DNA of 64,000 bases, taken from the NCBI GenBank assembly GCA_035570235.1, contig DATMML010000047.1, positions 1 to 64,000 on the forward strand. The letters run 5' to 3'. The stretch comes from Vicinamibacteria bacterium (GTDB taxonomy: Bacteria > Acidobacteriota > Vicinamibacteria > Fen-336). Below are positions 1-8,913 of the stretch, in pieces. Each line of letters starts with the position of its first letter. The first letter of the stretch is position 1. The notes below the pieces were generated by a model. It ran no database searches. It saw nothing but the letters and a program-made list of their open reading frames with translations, and had not been told where the DNA came from. The translations under genes were made by a program, and so were the position numbers.

Positions 1-2
1 AG

Positions 3-308
3 CGGCTGCACCCCCTCGCCGATCCCGACGCCTCCGCCCTCCTGGGCGAGGCGCTCCGGATGCTCTCGGGCGGGGGCCGGGCCCTCCTCGTGGAGCGGGT
101 CATGGGTGCCCGCGGCCTCCTCGGCCGCCTGCGCGAGCACTGGGGCCGTCCCCCGCGCGCAGCGGAGGACTACCGGCGCCTCTTCCGCCCTCGGGGCCGC
201 ATCGAGAGGTCGGAGACGCTCACGAGCGGGACCAGTCACTACCTTGCGACGGTGCTTGCCAAGGAAGCCCCGCGTGCGGCATCCGGGGCCGCCCGTGAGT
301 CGCTTTGA
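3..308 (+). CDS. C-terminal fragment of an unrecognised protein
   Basis: Open reading frame entering from the left edge and ending in TGA at 306-308. From position 3 to about 210 every codon third base is G or C, as in the genuine genes around it, so this part is very probably coding. It encodes a Leu/Arg-rich helical tail containing LLVERVMGARGLLGRLREHW. After about 210 the third-position bias weakens, so the last 30 or so residues may be a replaced or extended C-terminus. No family can be named from the fragment. Confidence 0.5.
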   Translation, partial: RLHPLADPDASALLGEALRMLSGGGRALLVERVMGARGLLGRLREHWGRPPRAAEDYRRLFRPRGRIERSETLTSGTSHYLATVLAKEAPRAASGAARESL

Positions 309-342
309 CTGTTCCCGATGTCACCAGGTCCGAAGCCATGAG

Positions 343-586
343 ATCGGAGCGCGTGACCGAATGCGACCCCCAGCAGCCGGTTGCGACCGAGCAGAGGCTG
401 CCCAGGGCTATTGGACCTGACTCGGCGTGGAGTTGGTGGTAGCGTGGCATCCTGACTCGCCCCCATGACGGGCGCTACGGCCAGGAGGACCGGAAGTAAA
501 GCACGCGGAGCGTCGAGACCCCGCCGACGTTTGGCGGCCGCCGCGGGAAGCGTGAACGGCACGTTGAGGACGCCGACTCCGAACAA
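343..586 (+). repeat. Dispersed ~240-bp repeat, copy A
   Basis: Shares its full length with two other places in the window: copy B (8627-8865, inverted) and copy C (23567-26010, split by an insertion sequence). The left end starts TCGGAGCGCGTGACCGAA and the right end finishes GACGCCGACTCCGA, so both ends carry the inverted hexamer TCGGAG/CTCCGA. The middle contains the conserved segments GGTTGCGACCGAGCAGAGG and ATGACGGGCGCTACGGCCAG. It contains no open frame shared by all copies. It looks like a MITE-type or other non-coding dispersed element and fills the gene-free stretch 309-598. Confidence 0.8.
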
Positions 587-598
587 AAGAGCTACGGA

Positions 599-1120
599 GT
601 GGTTACGGAATCGCTGCTCATCATCACGGGTGGCATGGGCGCGGGCAAGACGACCGTTCTCGGCGAAGCATCGGACGTCCTCGCCCTGCGCGACATTGCC
701 CATGCGGCCATAGACTTGGACGCCCTCGGGCTTGCCCATCTCCCGTCCACTACCAGCAACGATCGCGTGATGTACCAAAATCTTCAGTCCGTCTGCGACA
801 ACTATGCCTCCCTCGGCGTCAAGCGGCTTTTGCTGGCGCGTGCGATCGAAGACCGTCCCGAGCTCGAACTGTGTCGCAGCGTTGTTTCCGCGACCCAGAC
901 CGTCATCTGCCGCCTTACCGCCAGCGTCGAAACCATGCAGGAGCGCGTCCAGAGGCGCGAATTGGGCGTATCGCAGCGAGACTACGTGGCCCGGGTCACG
1001 AAATTGAGCGTCATCCTGGACCGCGAGCGACTCGAGGATTTCACCGTCACCAGCGAGAATCGCCCGCCAACCGAGGTTGCCCGTGAGATGCTCGTCAAGG
1101 CTCGATGGATTTCACCCTGA
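599..1120 (+). CDS. P-loop (AAA-type) nucleotide kinase-like protein
   Basis: Protein of 173 residues starting with GTG shortly after repeat copy A. Near the N-terminus is a Walker A loop, ITGGMGAGKTT, preceded by a hydrophobic beta strand (SLLIIT). AIDLDALG could hold the Walker B or substrate-binding acidic residues. The overall shape, one short P-loop domain, fits a small-molecule or nucleoside kinase or a shikimate-kinase-like fold. No substrate can be named. Third codon positions are more mixed than in the neighbours, which suggests horizontal acquisition together with the next gene. The upstream Shine-Dalgarno is weak, so the exact start is uncertain. Confidence 0.75.
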   Translation: MVTESLLIITGGMGAGKTTVLGEASDVLALRDIAHAAIDLDALGLAHLPSTTSNDRVMYQNLQSVCDNYASLGVKRLLLARAIEDRPELELCRSVVSATQTVICRLTASVETMQERVQRRELGVSQRDYVARVTKLSVILDRERLEDFTVTSENRPPTEVAREMLVKARWISP

Positions 1121-1153
1121 CCCACTCACCGGGGGCGGGTAGGGGGTCAGGTT
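1118..1153 (+). repeat. Imperfect palindromic boundary sequence, left copy
   Basis: Begins TGACCCACTCACCGGGGGC and ends GTAGGGGGTCAGGTT. It overlaps the stop codon of the preceding kinase-like gene. A shorter relative (TGACCTACTGCCCGGGAGG then TCAGGTT) occurs at 1798-1826. GGTCAGGTT at 1145-1153 also has an inverted partner, AACCTGACC, at 1188-1196. The two copies bracket the NTF2-like gene and may be remnants of mobile-element ends. Confidence 0.4.
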
Positions 1154-1333
1154 CGCGTGATCCGACTCAACATGAAAGCGCGTTGATAACCTGACCACTG
1201 AACAAACCGGGGCCGAGGATAACTTCCGGTTTGCCGACCATCCGGCAGTTTGCTCCATCAATGAATACAAGCGCGTCTACTGTTTCCTTATCGGAAGTTC
1301 AATTTGTCGCCTTCTGAAAACGCGCGAGCGAAC

Positions 1334-1702
1334 TTACTTCTGCGAAGGGGGGTCGACGAAGACGTAAACCGCCATCAGCTTACCGTCCTTCGTTACACCA
1401 ACGTCAGTGCCAGTCAGCCGCTGAGGGTCATCGGGCGGTCCATACGACCAAGGAAGACGACCGACGCCGTGCATAGACTGTCCCGGCCCACGGACCGAGA
1501 ACACATAGCCTTCAAACTGCGTGAAAAGGAGTTCAACAATGGCGTTAAGCTTTTCGACGCCCTCATGGACGCCGCCCGGATCGATAAAGACGCCATTCTT
1601 GTCCCACAGCTCGTCGATTGCCGCGCGACGACTGTCCGCGTCTCTTCCGTTGAAGACCGCCAACAAGTTCCGTTCTATGATCTTCTCAACTGATTGTTCC
1701 AT
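1334..1702 (-). CDS. SnoaL/NTF2-like fold protein
   Basis: Protein of 122 residues with the NTF2-like pattern: an N-terminal helix (SVEKIIERNLLAVFNG), then DELWDKNGVFIDPGG, then strands ending MAVYVFVDPP. This fold is used by SnoaL-type cyclases, ketosteroid-isomerase relatives and many stress proteins, so the reaction cannot be inferred. The ATG is preceded by a good Shine-Dalgarno (TTAGGAGAACGAG). It lies convergent to the P-loop gene and divergent from purD, in a lower-GC patch bracketed by the palindromic repeats at 1118 and 1798. Confidence 0.75.
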   Translation of the reverse strand: MEQSVEKIIERNLLAVFNGRDADSRRAAIDELWDKNGVFIDPGGVHEGVEKLNAIVELLFTQFEGYVFSVRGPGQSMHGVGRLPWSYGPPDDPQRLTGTDVGVTKDGKLMAVYVFVDPPSQK

Positions 1703-1797
1703 CTCGTTCTCCTAAGTCGGTATACCAGAAGTGATCTGCTCTAGATCAGAAAATCGGCTCCGATGGATTCTTCCCGAATGACGGGCTAACCTAAAGC

Positions 1798-1826
1798 TGA
1801 CCTACTGCCCGGGAGGACGTCAGGTT
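1798..1826 (+). repeat. Imperfect palindromic boundary sequence, right copy
   Basis: TGACCTACTGCCCGGGAGG followed by ACGTCAGGTT. It matches the left copy at 1118-1153 in the same orientation apart from an internal deletion of about 7 nt. The rest of the 1703-1894 intergenic stretch shows no other clear signal. Confidence 0.4.
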
Positions 1827-1894
1827 GACAGCCAAAGCTAAGCCGTGTCAGTGTTGGGGGTTAGATTGAACGCAAAACCCTCTTTCTCGCTCCC

Positions 1895-3187
1895 GTGAAG
1901 GTTCTGGTTGTTGGCAACGGCGGCCGGGAGCACGCCCTCGTCTGGAAGATCCGCCAGAGCCCACTGGTCGAGGACGTGTACTGCGCGCCGGGCAACGCCG
2001 GGATCGCGGAGCTCGCGGACTGCGTCCCCATCGACACTTCCAACATCGTGGAGGTGGCAGACTTCGCGCAGACCATCAAAGCCGACTTGACGGTGGTGGG
2101 GCCAGAGCTGCCCCTCGTCCTGGGTATCGGGGACGAGTTCCGACGGCGGGGGCTCTCCGTTTTCGGCCCGGATCGAGCCGCGGCCGAGATCGAGGGCTCG
2201 AAGGCCTTCGCCCGCGAGTTCATGCAGCGGCACAAGATCCCCGCCCCCCGCTACGAGACCTGCGGGTCGCTGGATGAAGCCCAGGCCTTCCTGGGCCGGG
2301 CTCCCTTCGGCTATCCCCTGGTCATCAAGGCGGACGGGCTGGCCTCCGGCAAGGGCACGGTGGTGGCGCAGGACGCCGCGGAGGCGCAGGCCGTAGTCGC
2401 CCAGATGATGACGGACAAGAGGTTCGGCACCGCGGCCGCCAAACTGATCATCGAGGAATTCCTGTCCGGGGAAGAGGTCTCCTTCCTGGTCCTCTCCGAC
2501 GGATCGCGCGTGGTCCCCATGGTGTCGGTGCAGGACCACAAGCGCGCCCTTGACGGCGACCGGGGCCCCAACACGGGGGGCATGGGCACGGTCTCCCCCG
2601 CCACCAACCTTTCCCTGGACGTCCACAAGCAGATCATGCAGGAGATCATCCTGCCCACCATCGGGGGGCTTGCCGGAGAGGGCCGGCGCTTCGTGGGCGT
2701 GCTCTACGCGGGGCTGATGATGACGGACCGCGGCCCCCGGGTCTTGGAGTTCAACGCCCGCTTCGGCGACCCCGAGTGCCAGGCGATCATGCCCCGCATG
2801 CGCTCCGACATCGTGCCCATCCTTCAACAGGCCGCGGAGGGGCAGATCAAGGACACCAAGATCGAGTGGGCTAAGGAGCCCGCGGTGTGCGTGGTGCTGG
2901 CCAGCAAGGGCTACCCCGACAGCCCCGAGACTGGCCAGACGGTCCAGGGCCTGGAGTCGCTGCGGGGCCTGCCCGACGTGTTCGTGTATCACGCGGCCAC
3001 CGCCCAGCGCGACGGCGAGGTCGTGACGGTGGGAGGGCGCGTCCTCGGGATCACGGCCATGGGTGCCAACTTGGATGCCGCGGTGGCACGGGCCTACCAA
3101 GCCGTGCAGAAGGTGTCCTTCCCGGGGATGCACTACCGGAAGGACATCGGCCAGAAGGCCCTGGCTCGCCTGCACGCACCACGCTAA
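1895..3187 (+). CDS. purD: Phosphoribosylamine--glycine ligase (GAR synthetase)
   Basis: Catalyses ATP-dependent joining of glycine to 5-phosphoribosylamine, the second step of de novo purine synthesis. The 430-residue product has the usual family length. It shows the N-terminal nucleotide-like fold VLVVGNGGREHAL, the ATP-grasp region with PLVIKADGLASGKGTVVA, the family signature RFGDPECQAI and the glycine-rich NTGGMGTVSP. The start is GTG at 1895, directly before KVLVVGNGGREH. The other pur genes of the window lie about 24 kb away on the opposite strand, so purD is separated from the main cluster. Confidence 0.97.
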   Translation: MKVLVVGNGGREHALVWKIRQSPLVEDVYCAPGNAGIAELADCVPIDTSNIVEVADFAQTIKADLTVVGPELPLVLGIGDEFRRRGLSVFGPDRAAAEIEGSKAFAREFMQRHKIPAPRYETCGSLDEAQAFLGRAPFGYPLVIKADGLASGKGTVVAQDAAEAQAVVAQMMTDKRFGTAAAKLIIEEFLSGEEVSFLVLSDGSRVVPMVSVQDHKRALDGDRGPNTGGMGTVSPATNLSLDVHKQIMQEIILPTIGGLAGEGRRFVGVLYAGLMMTDRGPRVLEFNARFGDPECQAIMPRMRSDIVPILQQAAEGQIKDTKIEWAKEPAVCVVLASKGYPDSPETGQTVQGLESLRGLPDVFVYHAATAQRDGEVVTVGGRVLGITAMGANLDAAVARAYQAVQKVSFPGMHYRKDIGQKALARLHAPR

Positions 3188-3195
3188 GGGGCCCC

Positions 3196-4989
3196 TTGCG
3201 CCCCGGAGCGACGCAGGCCGGGAACTCCCCTCCCCCGCGGGCCCGCCTGCTCGTCGCCAGCGGCCTGAGCCTGGCTCTGAACCTGACCGGGATCACCTGG
3301 GGCCTCCCCGCCCGCTGGCACCCCGACGAGAAGGCGGATGTGGCCGCCCGCATGGCGCGGGGCGAGGGCCTCGCCCCCGACTCCTTCATCAACCCCTCTC
3401 TCCCCCTCTATGCGATGCTGCCTCCGCTCTGGGTCCAGGACGGGCTCAGCCGGGCGGGGGCGCTCGCGGGCTCCGCCGCCGATCCGCTCCTCCTCGGGCG
3501 CATCCTCTCCGCCGCCGCAGGGGCGGGGGCGGTTTTCCTGCTGGGCGCGGCCGTCGCCCGCACCCACCCCCAGCTGGGCATCCTCCCCGCGCTCCTTCTC
3601 GCCGTCTGCCCGGGGTTCGTGAACCTCTGTCACTTCGCGACCCCCGAGGCCTGGTACCTGCTCGGCGCCAGCGCCACCCTGCTCTTGGCCCTTCGCCATC
3701 TCGGAGGGTGTGCCCCCGCTTGGGCCGTCGGCCTCGCCCTGGGCCTCACCGCGTCCACGAAGTACACCGCGGCCGCCCTTCTCATCCCCGTCCTGGCCGG
3801 GGTCTGGCTCCGCCCCGGGGGGGAAGCCGGCGCCGCCCCGCGCCGGATCGCCCTCTCCCTCGGCCTGGCCGGGATGGCGGTGGGCCTGGCCCTTCTCCTC
3901 CACCCCGGCGCCCTACTGGCCTCCCGCCTGCACCTCGGGGATGTGCGCCTGCTCCATCCCGCTCACGCCCTCCGCTTCGTCCGCAGCGTGGGTTGGGCGG
4001 CCCTCTTGGGAGGAGCCGCGTTCGCGCTCCTGGCCTATTTCTCGAAGGCGCGGCCGGCCGCGGCGCGTCTCGTCCGGATCGAGGTCGTCGCGGTCGGCCT
4101 CTTCGCCCTCGTCGGCTTCCTGATCGGCACGCCCTTCGCGGCCGTGCGGCCCCTCGCCTTCTTGAGCGACCTCGCCTTCAACGACCAGACCCGCTTCGAG
4201 TACAAGGGCCTGGTCGGGGCCTCCACGTCGTTCCTGCCCTACCTGGGCCTGCTCGGCGATGCCCTGACCTGGCCTCTGCTGGCCAGCGCCCTCGCGGGAG
4301 GGCTCGTTCTCGTACAGCGGATCCGGGGCGGCGACCGTCCCGCCCTCGTTCTTCTCTTGGCCGCGCTCACGCCCTACCTGCTGGTGGCCTCGTCGGGGCA
4401 CCAAGCCATGCGCTTCCTGGCCCCGGTGCTGCCCCCCGCGGCCTGGATGGCCGCTCTCGGGCTGCGCGCGCTCGTCTGGCCGAAGGCGCGGCCCTGGTTG
4501 AGCGGGCTCGTGGCCGCCCGGGCCGCCCTCGGGACCCTCCTCGTCCTACGGCTGTTCTTCGTCGACTCCCGGATCCTGGCCACGCGCTGGATCGAGCGGA
4601 ACGTGCCCATGGGCGCCACCCTCGACCTGATCGCGAACAACCCCGGCTACGCCCCCCAGATCCCGGAGGGCTGGGCCCTTCGGCTCGTGCCCACCCTCTC
4701 CCGGGAGATGGCGCCGCCCGAGCGCTTCGCCGAGGCCGCCGCGCGCTACCCCGCGGAGGCGGCCCCTTGGCTCGTCCTCACCGCCTCTTTCTATGAGCGC
4801 TTCCTGGAGCATCCCGAGCAGCGCCCGGAGAGGGCGCGCTTCTTCCGCGAGCTCCTGGAGGGGCGGGGTGGCTTCGAGGTCGCGGCGCGCTTTCGCCAGG
4901 AGGGCTGGCTCCACCCGCCGGCCGAGTTCTTGGACCCCGAGATCGTGATCCTTCGCAAGAACCGGGAAGGCGCGGTCCCTGGGGTTTGA
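3196..4989 (+). CDS. GT39/ArnT-like integral-membrane glycosyltransferase
   Basis: Protein of about 597 residues, mostly hydrophobic helices (ten or more). After the first membrane segment comes WGLPARWHPDEKADV, which matches the periplasmic DE motif of GT-C/PMT-type transferases that use polyprenyl-phosphate sugars. A large C-terminal soluble part follows. The frame stays open back into purD, but the credible start is TTG at 3196, just after the purD stop, with AAGGGG upstream. Earlier in-frame starts lie inside purD. Probably co-transcribed with purD. Donor and acceptor cannot be predicted. Confidence 0.8.
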   Translation: MRPGATQAGNSPPPRARLLVASGLSLALNLTGITWGLPARWHPDEKADVAARMARGEGLAPDSFINPSLPLYAMLPPLWVQDGLSRAGALAGSAADPLLLGRILSAAAGAGAVFLLGAAVARTHPQLGILPALLLAVCPGFVNLCHFATPEAWYLLGASATLLLALRHLGGCAPAWAVGLALGLTASTKYTAAALLIPVLAGVWLRPGGEAGAAPRRIALSLGLAGMAVGLALLLHPGALLASRLHLGDVRLLHPAHALRFVRSVGWAALLGGAAFALLAYFSKARPAAARLVRIEVVAVGLFALVGFLIGTPFAAVRPLAFLSDLAFNDQTRFEYKGLVGASTSFLPYLGLLGDALTWPLLASALAGGLVLVQRIRGGDRPALVLLLAALTPYLLVASSGHQAMRFLAPVLPPAAWMAALGLRALVWPKARPWLSGLVAARAALGTLLVLRLFFVDSRILATRWIERNVPMGATLDLIANNPGYAPQIPEGWALRLVPTLSREMAPPERFAEAAARYPAEAAPWLVLTASFYERFLEHPEQRPERARFFRELLEGRGGFEVAARFRQEGWLHPPAEFLDPEIVILRKNREGAVPGV

Positions 4990-4998
4990 GGGAGGCGA

Positions 4999-6213
4999 CT
5001 AGGAGCCGCCGGCCAGGCCCGGAATCGCGACCTGGAAGCGCAGGACGTCGGCCGCGTTTCCCGCCGGCTTGTCGGGGCGCGGGGTGAGGCCCAGGCCGTC
5101 GATGTCCACGATGCCGGGGAGGAGGATCAGCTCGATCTGGCGTCCCGGCCGCAGCACGTCCCCCGGCTCGACGGTCAAGCTCCGCCTTCCGCCGTCGTAG
5201 GTGACCTTGGCTCCGTCGAACCCGCGGTCGCCGGGCTGGACGCGCCCTGCGTAGCGCAGGATCACCCGGCCCTTGAAGCTCTGCTCGTTCATGTCCTTGC
5301 TGAACTGGACCTGGAAGCGCCCGTCGGTCGGGACGTCGCGGTCCCCGTCGAGGGGCAACGAGAAGACCACCACCGGGGGGACTTTGGGCCGTTCGGGCGG
5401 GGGGGGCGGGGGCGCGACCTGCGCGGTGGGAGTGGGAGCGGACGTCACCTCGACCTGGAGGGCTCTCAAATAGGTCACGCCGCCCGAGGTCTCCGGACGT
5501 CCCACCACCACCACCCATTTTCCGGTATCGCGTTTCAGGCCCGGGTCCAGGTCGAAGCCGATGCCCTTGGGCTTCTTCCCCGTGACCCAGACCGCGAACA
5601 CATCGTCCTTGATGACCCAGTCGGAGGAGTTGTGCTGGCTTCGGACGGGCAGGTCGCCGTAGAGGTTCCGCCCCCGAAACTTGCCCACCACGCGCACGGT
5701 CTGGCCGTCGTGGCCGCCCGGCTTCAAGACCAGGCTCTCCAGCGTCACCGTGCCGGCCTTCTGGAGGGCCTTGGCATCCTTCTCGGGTGGCCCTAGGTAC
5801 TTCCAGAACTGGACTAGGACCAGGCGCCCCGCGGAGTCGCTGGACTCCTGCACGACCCCCGTGATCTGCACCTCCTGCCCGAACCAGCGCTTGGCCTCGG
5901 TCTCGAACTCGAAGCTGACCTCGGACATGGGAAGGATCTCGACCTGCCCCCCGAACGTCCCCCGCAGGGCGAAACCGAATACGCGGCCCTGGAGCCGGGT
6001 CGACATCTCGAGAGTGCCCTTGACCCGCACCGCGCGGTTGGCGTAAGCCGTGGAGCCCAGATTCAACAGATCGTCGACGCTGACATCAACGGGGGTGCCG
6101 TATAGGTAGTCGTATTGGGTTAGGCCCGGCTGCTCTTGGGGTACGGCAACGGTGGGCACCCCCAGGGCCCCCATGGCGAGGGCCAGTGTCCCCGCGCGTC
6201 CCCAAGCCCGCAT
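4999..6213 (-). CDS. Secreted OB-like / bacterial Ig-like (Big_5) domain protein
   Basis: Protein of 404 residues. It has a signal peptide (about residues 1-27), then two segments with an OB-fold-like pattern of alternating strands (about 40-130 and 145-235; for example VRVKGTLEMSTRLQG and TVRVVGKFRGRNLYG). A Pro-rich linker (APPPPPPERPKVPP) follows, then a C-terminal Big_5/SbsA-like domain with DRDVPTDGRFQVQFSKDMN. The last type is common in extracytoplasmic proteins of Acidobacteriota and Planctomycetes. The start is ATG at 6213, directly before the signal peptide; the frame extends further upstream but that part overlaps the promoter region of the next gene. The function is unknown, probably periplasmic or cell-surface. 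Confidence 0.75.
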   Translation of the reverse strand: MRAWGRAGTLALAMGALGVPTVAVPQEQPGLTQYDYLYGTPVDVSVDDLLNLGSTAYANRAVRVKGTLEMSTRLQGRVFGFALRGTFGGQVEILPMSEVSFEFETEAKRWFGQEVQITGVVQESSDSAGRLVLVQFWKYLGPPEKDAKALQKAGTVTLESLVLKPGGHDGQTVRVVGKFRGRNLYGDLPVRSQHNSSDWVIKDDVFAVWVTGKKPKGIGFDLDPGLKRDTGKWVVVVGRPETSGGVTYLRALQVEVTSAPTPTAQVAPPPPPPERPKVPPVVVFSLPLDGDRDVPTDGRFQVQFSKDMNEQSFKGRVILRYAGRVQPGDRGFDGAKVTYDGGRRSLTVEPGDVLRPGRQIELILLPGIVDIDGLGLTPRPDKPAGNAADVLRFQVAIPGLAGGS

Positions 6214-6349
6214 GCCCCAGTATAGGACCGGGAATGGCGGCGGGGTCAAGCGTCCCCGCTTTGCCGTTTGACGCCGCCCGACCCCGTGGTTAACATCCTC
6301 GCGCCTAAACCCCAGCAGCTTCCCGAAGCGGTCAACCACGGAGGATGGC

Positions 6350-8626
6350 ATGGCCCAGGAGAGAGCGGCCCCGCCGGAGGCGTTCAAGCCCTACATCCCC
6401 GACGACACCGTGATCCCGGAGTTCACGTGGCGCGCCGTGATCCTGGGCATGGTCTTCGGGATCATCTTCGGGGCGGTGACGGTGTACGTGGGCCTTCGGG
6501 CCGGCCTCACCGTGGCCGCGTCGATCCCCATCGCCGTGCTCTCCATCAGCCTCCTGCGGGCTCTGGGCCGGGCCACCATCCTCGAGAACAACATCGTGCA
6601 GACCACGGGCTCGGCCGGGGAATCGGTGGCGGGCGGCGTGATCTTCACGCTCCCCGCCCTCATCTTCCTAGGCTTCGACCTCCAGTACTGGCGGATCTTC
6701 ATGCTGGCCCTGATCGGGGGATGGCTCGGGGTGTTCTTCATGATCCCCCTCCGCCGCCAGCTCATCGTCAAGGAGCACGGGAACCTGCAGTATCCCGAGG
6801 GCACCGCCTGCGGGGACGTGCTCATCGCGGGCGACAAGGGGGGATCCTTCGCCAGCCGCGTCTTTCTGGGGCTCGGGCTGGGGGCGCTCTACACCCTTTT
6901 CCAGAACGAGAACATGTTCGCGGCCTGGCCGAGCACCCCGGCCTGGAATCCGGCCGGGTATCCGGGCGCCTCCGTCCGCGCCAACACCACCGCGGAGTAC
7001 ATGGGGGTGGGCTACATCATCGGTCCCCGCATCGCGGGCGTCATCTTCGCGGGGGGCGTCTTCGCCTGGCTCGTGGTCATGCCCGCCATCAAGTTCTTCG
7101 GCGGACACATGCCTACCCCGATCTACCCCGGCACCATTCCCATCCGCGACATGTCGCCGACCCAGCTCTGGCAGACCTACATCCGCCCCATGGGGGCGGG
7201 CGCGGTCGCGGCCTCCGGCCTCATCACCTTGATGAAGACGATCCCGACCATCGTCTCCGCTCTGAAGGCCGGCTTTGCGGACCTCGGTAAGGGAGCGGCG
7301 GCCGCGGCGGGTACGAGGCGCACCGAGCGCGACATGGACATGAGGGTCGCCGCTTTCGGCTCCCTCCTCATCCTGGCCATGATGTGGGCCATGCTCACCT
7401 TCTACCCGGTCGCGAACGCGCCGACCTCCCTCCTCGCCAACCTGGCGGCCGCGGTCTTCGTGGTGGTCTTCGGCTTTCTCTTCGTCACCGTTTCCGCGCG
7501 CATCGTGGGCCTGATCGGGACCTCCGCCAACCCGATCTCGGGCATGGCCATCGCCACCCTCATGGCGACGTGCGCGGTCTTTCTCGCCCTCCACTGGACG
7601 GGGGCGGCCTTCGGCGCCCTCGCCATCAGCATCGGCGGCGTCGTCTGCATCGCCTCCGCGAACGCGGGCAACACCTCCCAGGACCTGAAGACCGGCTTCA
7701 TCGTGGGCGCCACCCCGCGGAACCAGCAGATGAGCCTGCTCATCGGGGTCCTGGTCTCCGTGTTCGTGATCGGGTTCACCCTCATGGGCATGAACCGCGG
7801 CCTCGAACAGTTCCGCGCCTACGCGGGCCGCCAATTCACCCTGGCCGAGCTGCCCTCCGGGGTCGAGGTGCAGCAAAAGCAGTTCGATCGGGCCCAGGTC
7901 CGCTATTCCAGCGAGAGCGGGGAGGTCACGCGGCCCGGCCAGAAGTACGCCCTGCTGAACGCGCTCGGTTCGGCCGACCTGCCGGACGGCAAATACCTCT
8001 ACAACACCGAGACCAACCAGATCGAGGTGACCTGGATCCAGGGCATCGGCTCCGAGCGCGCGGCCGCTCCCCAGGCCCGCCTCATGGCGACCGTGATCAG
8101 CGGCATCCTGAACCAGCGGCTTCCCTGGGGACTGGTCCTGCTGGGCGTGTTCATGGTGATCGGGGTCGAGCTGCTCGGCATCCGGTCCCTCTCCTTCGCG
8201 GTCGGGTTCTATCTGTCCATCGCCACCACCCTGGCCATCTTCACGGGGGGGGTGGTGCGTTGGCTGGTGGAGACGAGCGCCCGCAGGTCGGGGGAAGAGC
8301 ACAAGGAAAGCGACGTCAGCCCGGGTTCGCTCTACGCCAGCGGGCTGATCGCGGCCGGAGGCATCGTGGGTCTGATCGGCATCGCCTTCAACTATATCGA
8401 GACCCAGATGCGCGACGCGGGGAGCTCGGCGGCGGCGGACACCCTCCGCCAGGTCCTGAGCTTCGGGTCCTTCTCGGACAAGGCGGGCGGCATTCACTAC
8501 CGGATCGTGGAGGCGCTCGGCGGTCCGCAGCAGGCCGACCTGATCGCGAACGTGATCGGGGTGGTGACCTTCCTGGGCCTAGCCGCGACGCTCTATCACT
8601 TCGCCCGCAAGCCGCTCGAGACCTAA
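6350..8626 (+). CDS. OPT family oligopeptide transporter
   Basis: Integral-membrane protein of 758 residues with about 14-16 hydrophobic helices. It contains hallmark OPT segments: VTVYVGLRAGLTVAASIPIA, NNIVQTTGSAGESVAGGVIF and the conserved GNLQYPEGTACGDVLIA loop. The family imports small peptides or metal-siderophore complexes by proton symport; bacterial members of this size are generally peptide-type. A soluble insert of about 100 residues (about 480-580) separates the helix blocks. ATG at 6350 follows GGAGGATGGC, a good Shine-Dalgarno. Repeat copy B begins directly after the stop codon. Confidence 0.93.
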   Translation: MAQERAAPPEAFKPYIPDDTVIPEFTWRAVILGMVFGIIFGAVTVYVGLRAGLTVAASIPIAVLSISLLRALGRATILENNIVQTTGSAGESVAGGVIFTLPALIFLGFDLQYWRIFMLALIGGWLGVFFMIPLRRQLIVKEHGNLQYPEGTACGDVLIAGDKGGSFASRVFLGLGLGALYTLFQNENMFAAWPSTPAWNPAGYPGASVRANTTAEYMGVGYIIGPRIAGVIFAGGVFAWLVVMPAIKFFGGHMPTPIYPGTIPIRDMSPTQLWQTYIRPMGAGAVAASGLITLMKTIPTIVSALKAGFADLGKGAAAAAGTRRTERDMDMRVAAFGSLLILAMMWAMLTFYPVANAPTSLLANLAAAVFVVVFGFLFVTVSARIVGLIGTSANPISGMAIATLMATCAVFLALHWTGAAFGALAISIGGVVCIASANAGNTSQDLKTGFIVGATPRNQQMSLLIGVLVSVFVIGFTLMGMNRGLEQFRAYAGRQFTLAELPSGVEVQQKQFDRAQVRYSSESGEVTRPGQKYALLNALGSADLPDGKYLYNTETNQIEVTWIQGIGSERAAAPQARLMATVISGILNQRLPWGLVLLGVFMVIGVELLGIRSLSFAVGFYLSIATTLAIFTGGVVRWLVETSARRSGEEHKESDVSPGSLYASGLIAAGGIVGLIGIAFNYIETQMRDAGSSAAADTLRQVLSFGSFSDKAGGIHYRIVEALGGPQQADLIANVIGVVTFLGLAATLYHFARKPLET

Positions 8627-8865
8627 TCGGAGTCGGCGTCCTCGACGTGCCGTTCACGCTTCCCGCGGCCTCCGCCAAACATCGGCGGGGGTCTCGACGC
8701 TCCACGTGCTTAACCTTCGGCCCTCCTGGCCGTAGCGCCCGTCATGTGGGCGAGTCAGAATGCCGCGCTACCACGAACCGACGCCGAATCAGGTCCAACG
8801 GCCTTGGGCAGCCCCTGCTCGGTCGCAACCGGCTGCCGAGGGTCGCGTTTGATCAAGCGCTCCAG
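8627..8865 (-). repeat. Dispersed ~240-bp repeat, copy B (inverted)
   Basis: Starts immediately after the OPT stop codon with TCGGAGTCGGCGTCCTCGA and runs through GGCCGTAGCGCCCGTCATG and GCTCGGTCGCAACCGGCTG to GCGCTCCAG. It is the reverse orientation of copies A and C, with high similarity along its whole length. The distal end has a degraded terminal hexamer (CTCCAG instead of CTCCGA). It separates the OPT gene from the minus-strand terminator that follows. Confidence 0.8.
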
Positions 8866-8875
8866 CGCGGCCGAC

Positions 8876-8913
8876 AAAAAAACGCCCCGGAGGGCTTTGC
8901 CCACCCTCCGGGG
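8876..8913 (-). terminator. Rho-independent terminator of the minus-strand RNA unit
   Basis: A perfect 10-bp stem, CCCCGGAGGG (8885-8894) and CCCTCCGGGG (8904-8913), with a 9-nt loop. On the minus strand it is followed at once by seven T residues (8876-8882). It is the strongest intrinsic terminator visible in the window and is oriented to end a transcript coming from about 9150. Confidence 0.85.

Noticed and set aside
2887-3195. Upstream extension of the first membrane glycosyltransferase into purD
   Set aside because: The extension is purD in another frame; a credible TTG start lies just after the purD stop.
6668-8497. 609-codon minus-strand frame opposite the OPT transporter
   Set aside because: The OPT frame carries the family motifs; the antisense reading is Glu/Gly/His-rich without domains.
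8627-8865. Short frames within the dispersed repeat as a repeated small protein
   Set aside because: Frames differ between copies and are broken by indels, so the element is treated as non-coding.
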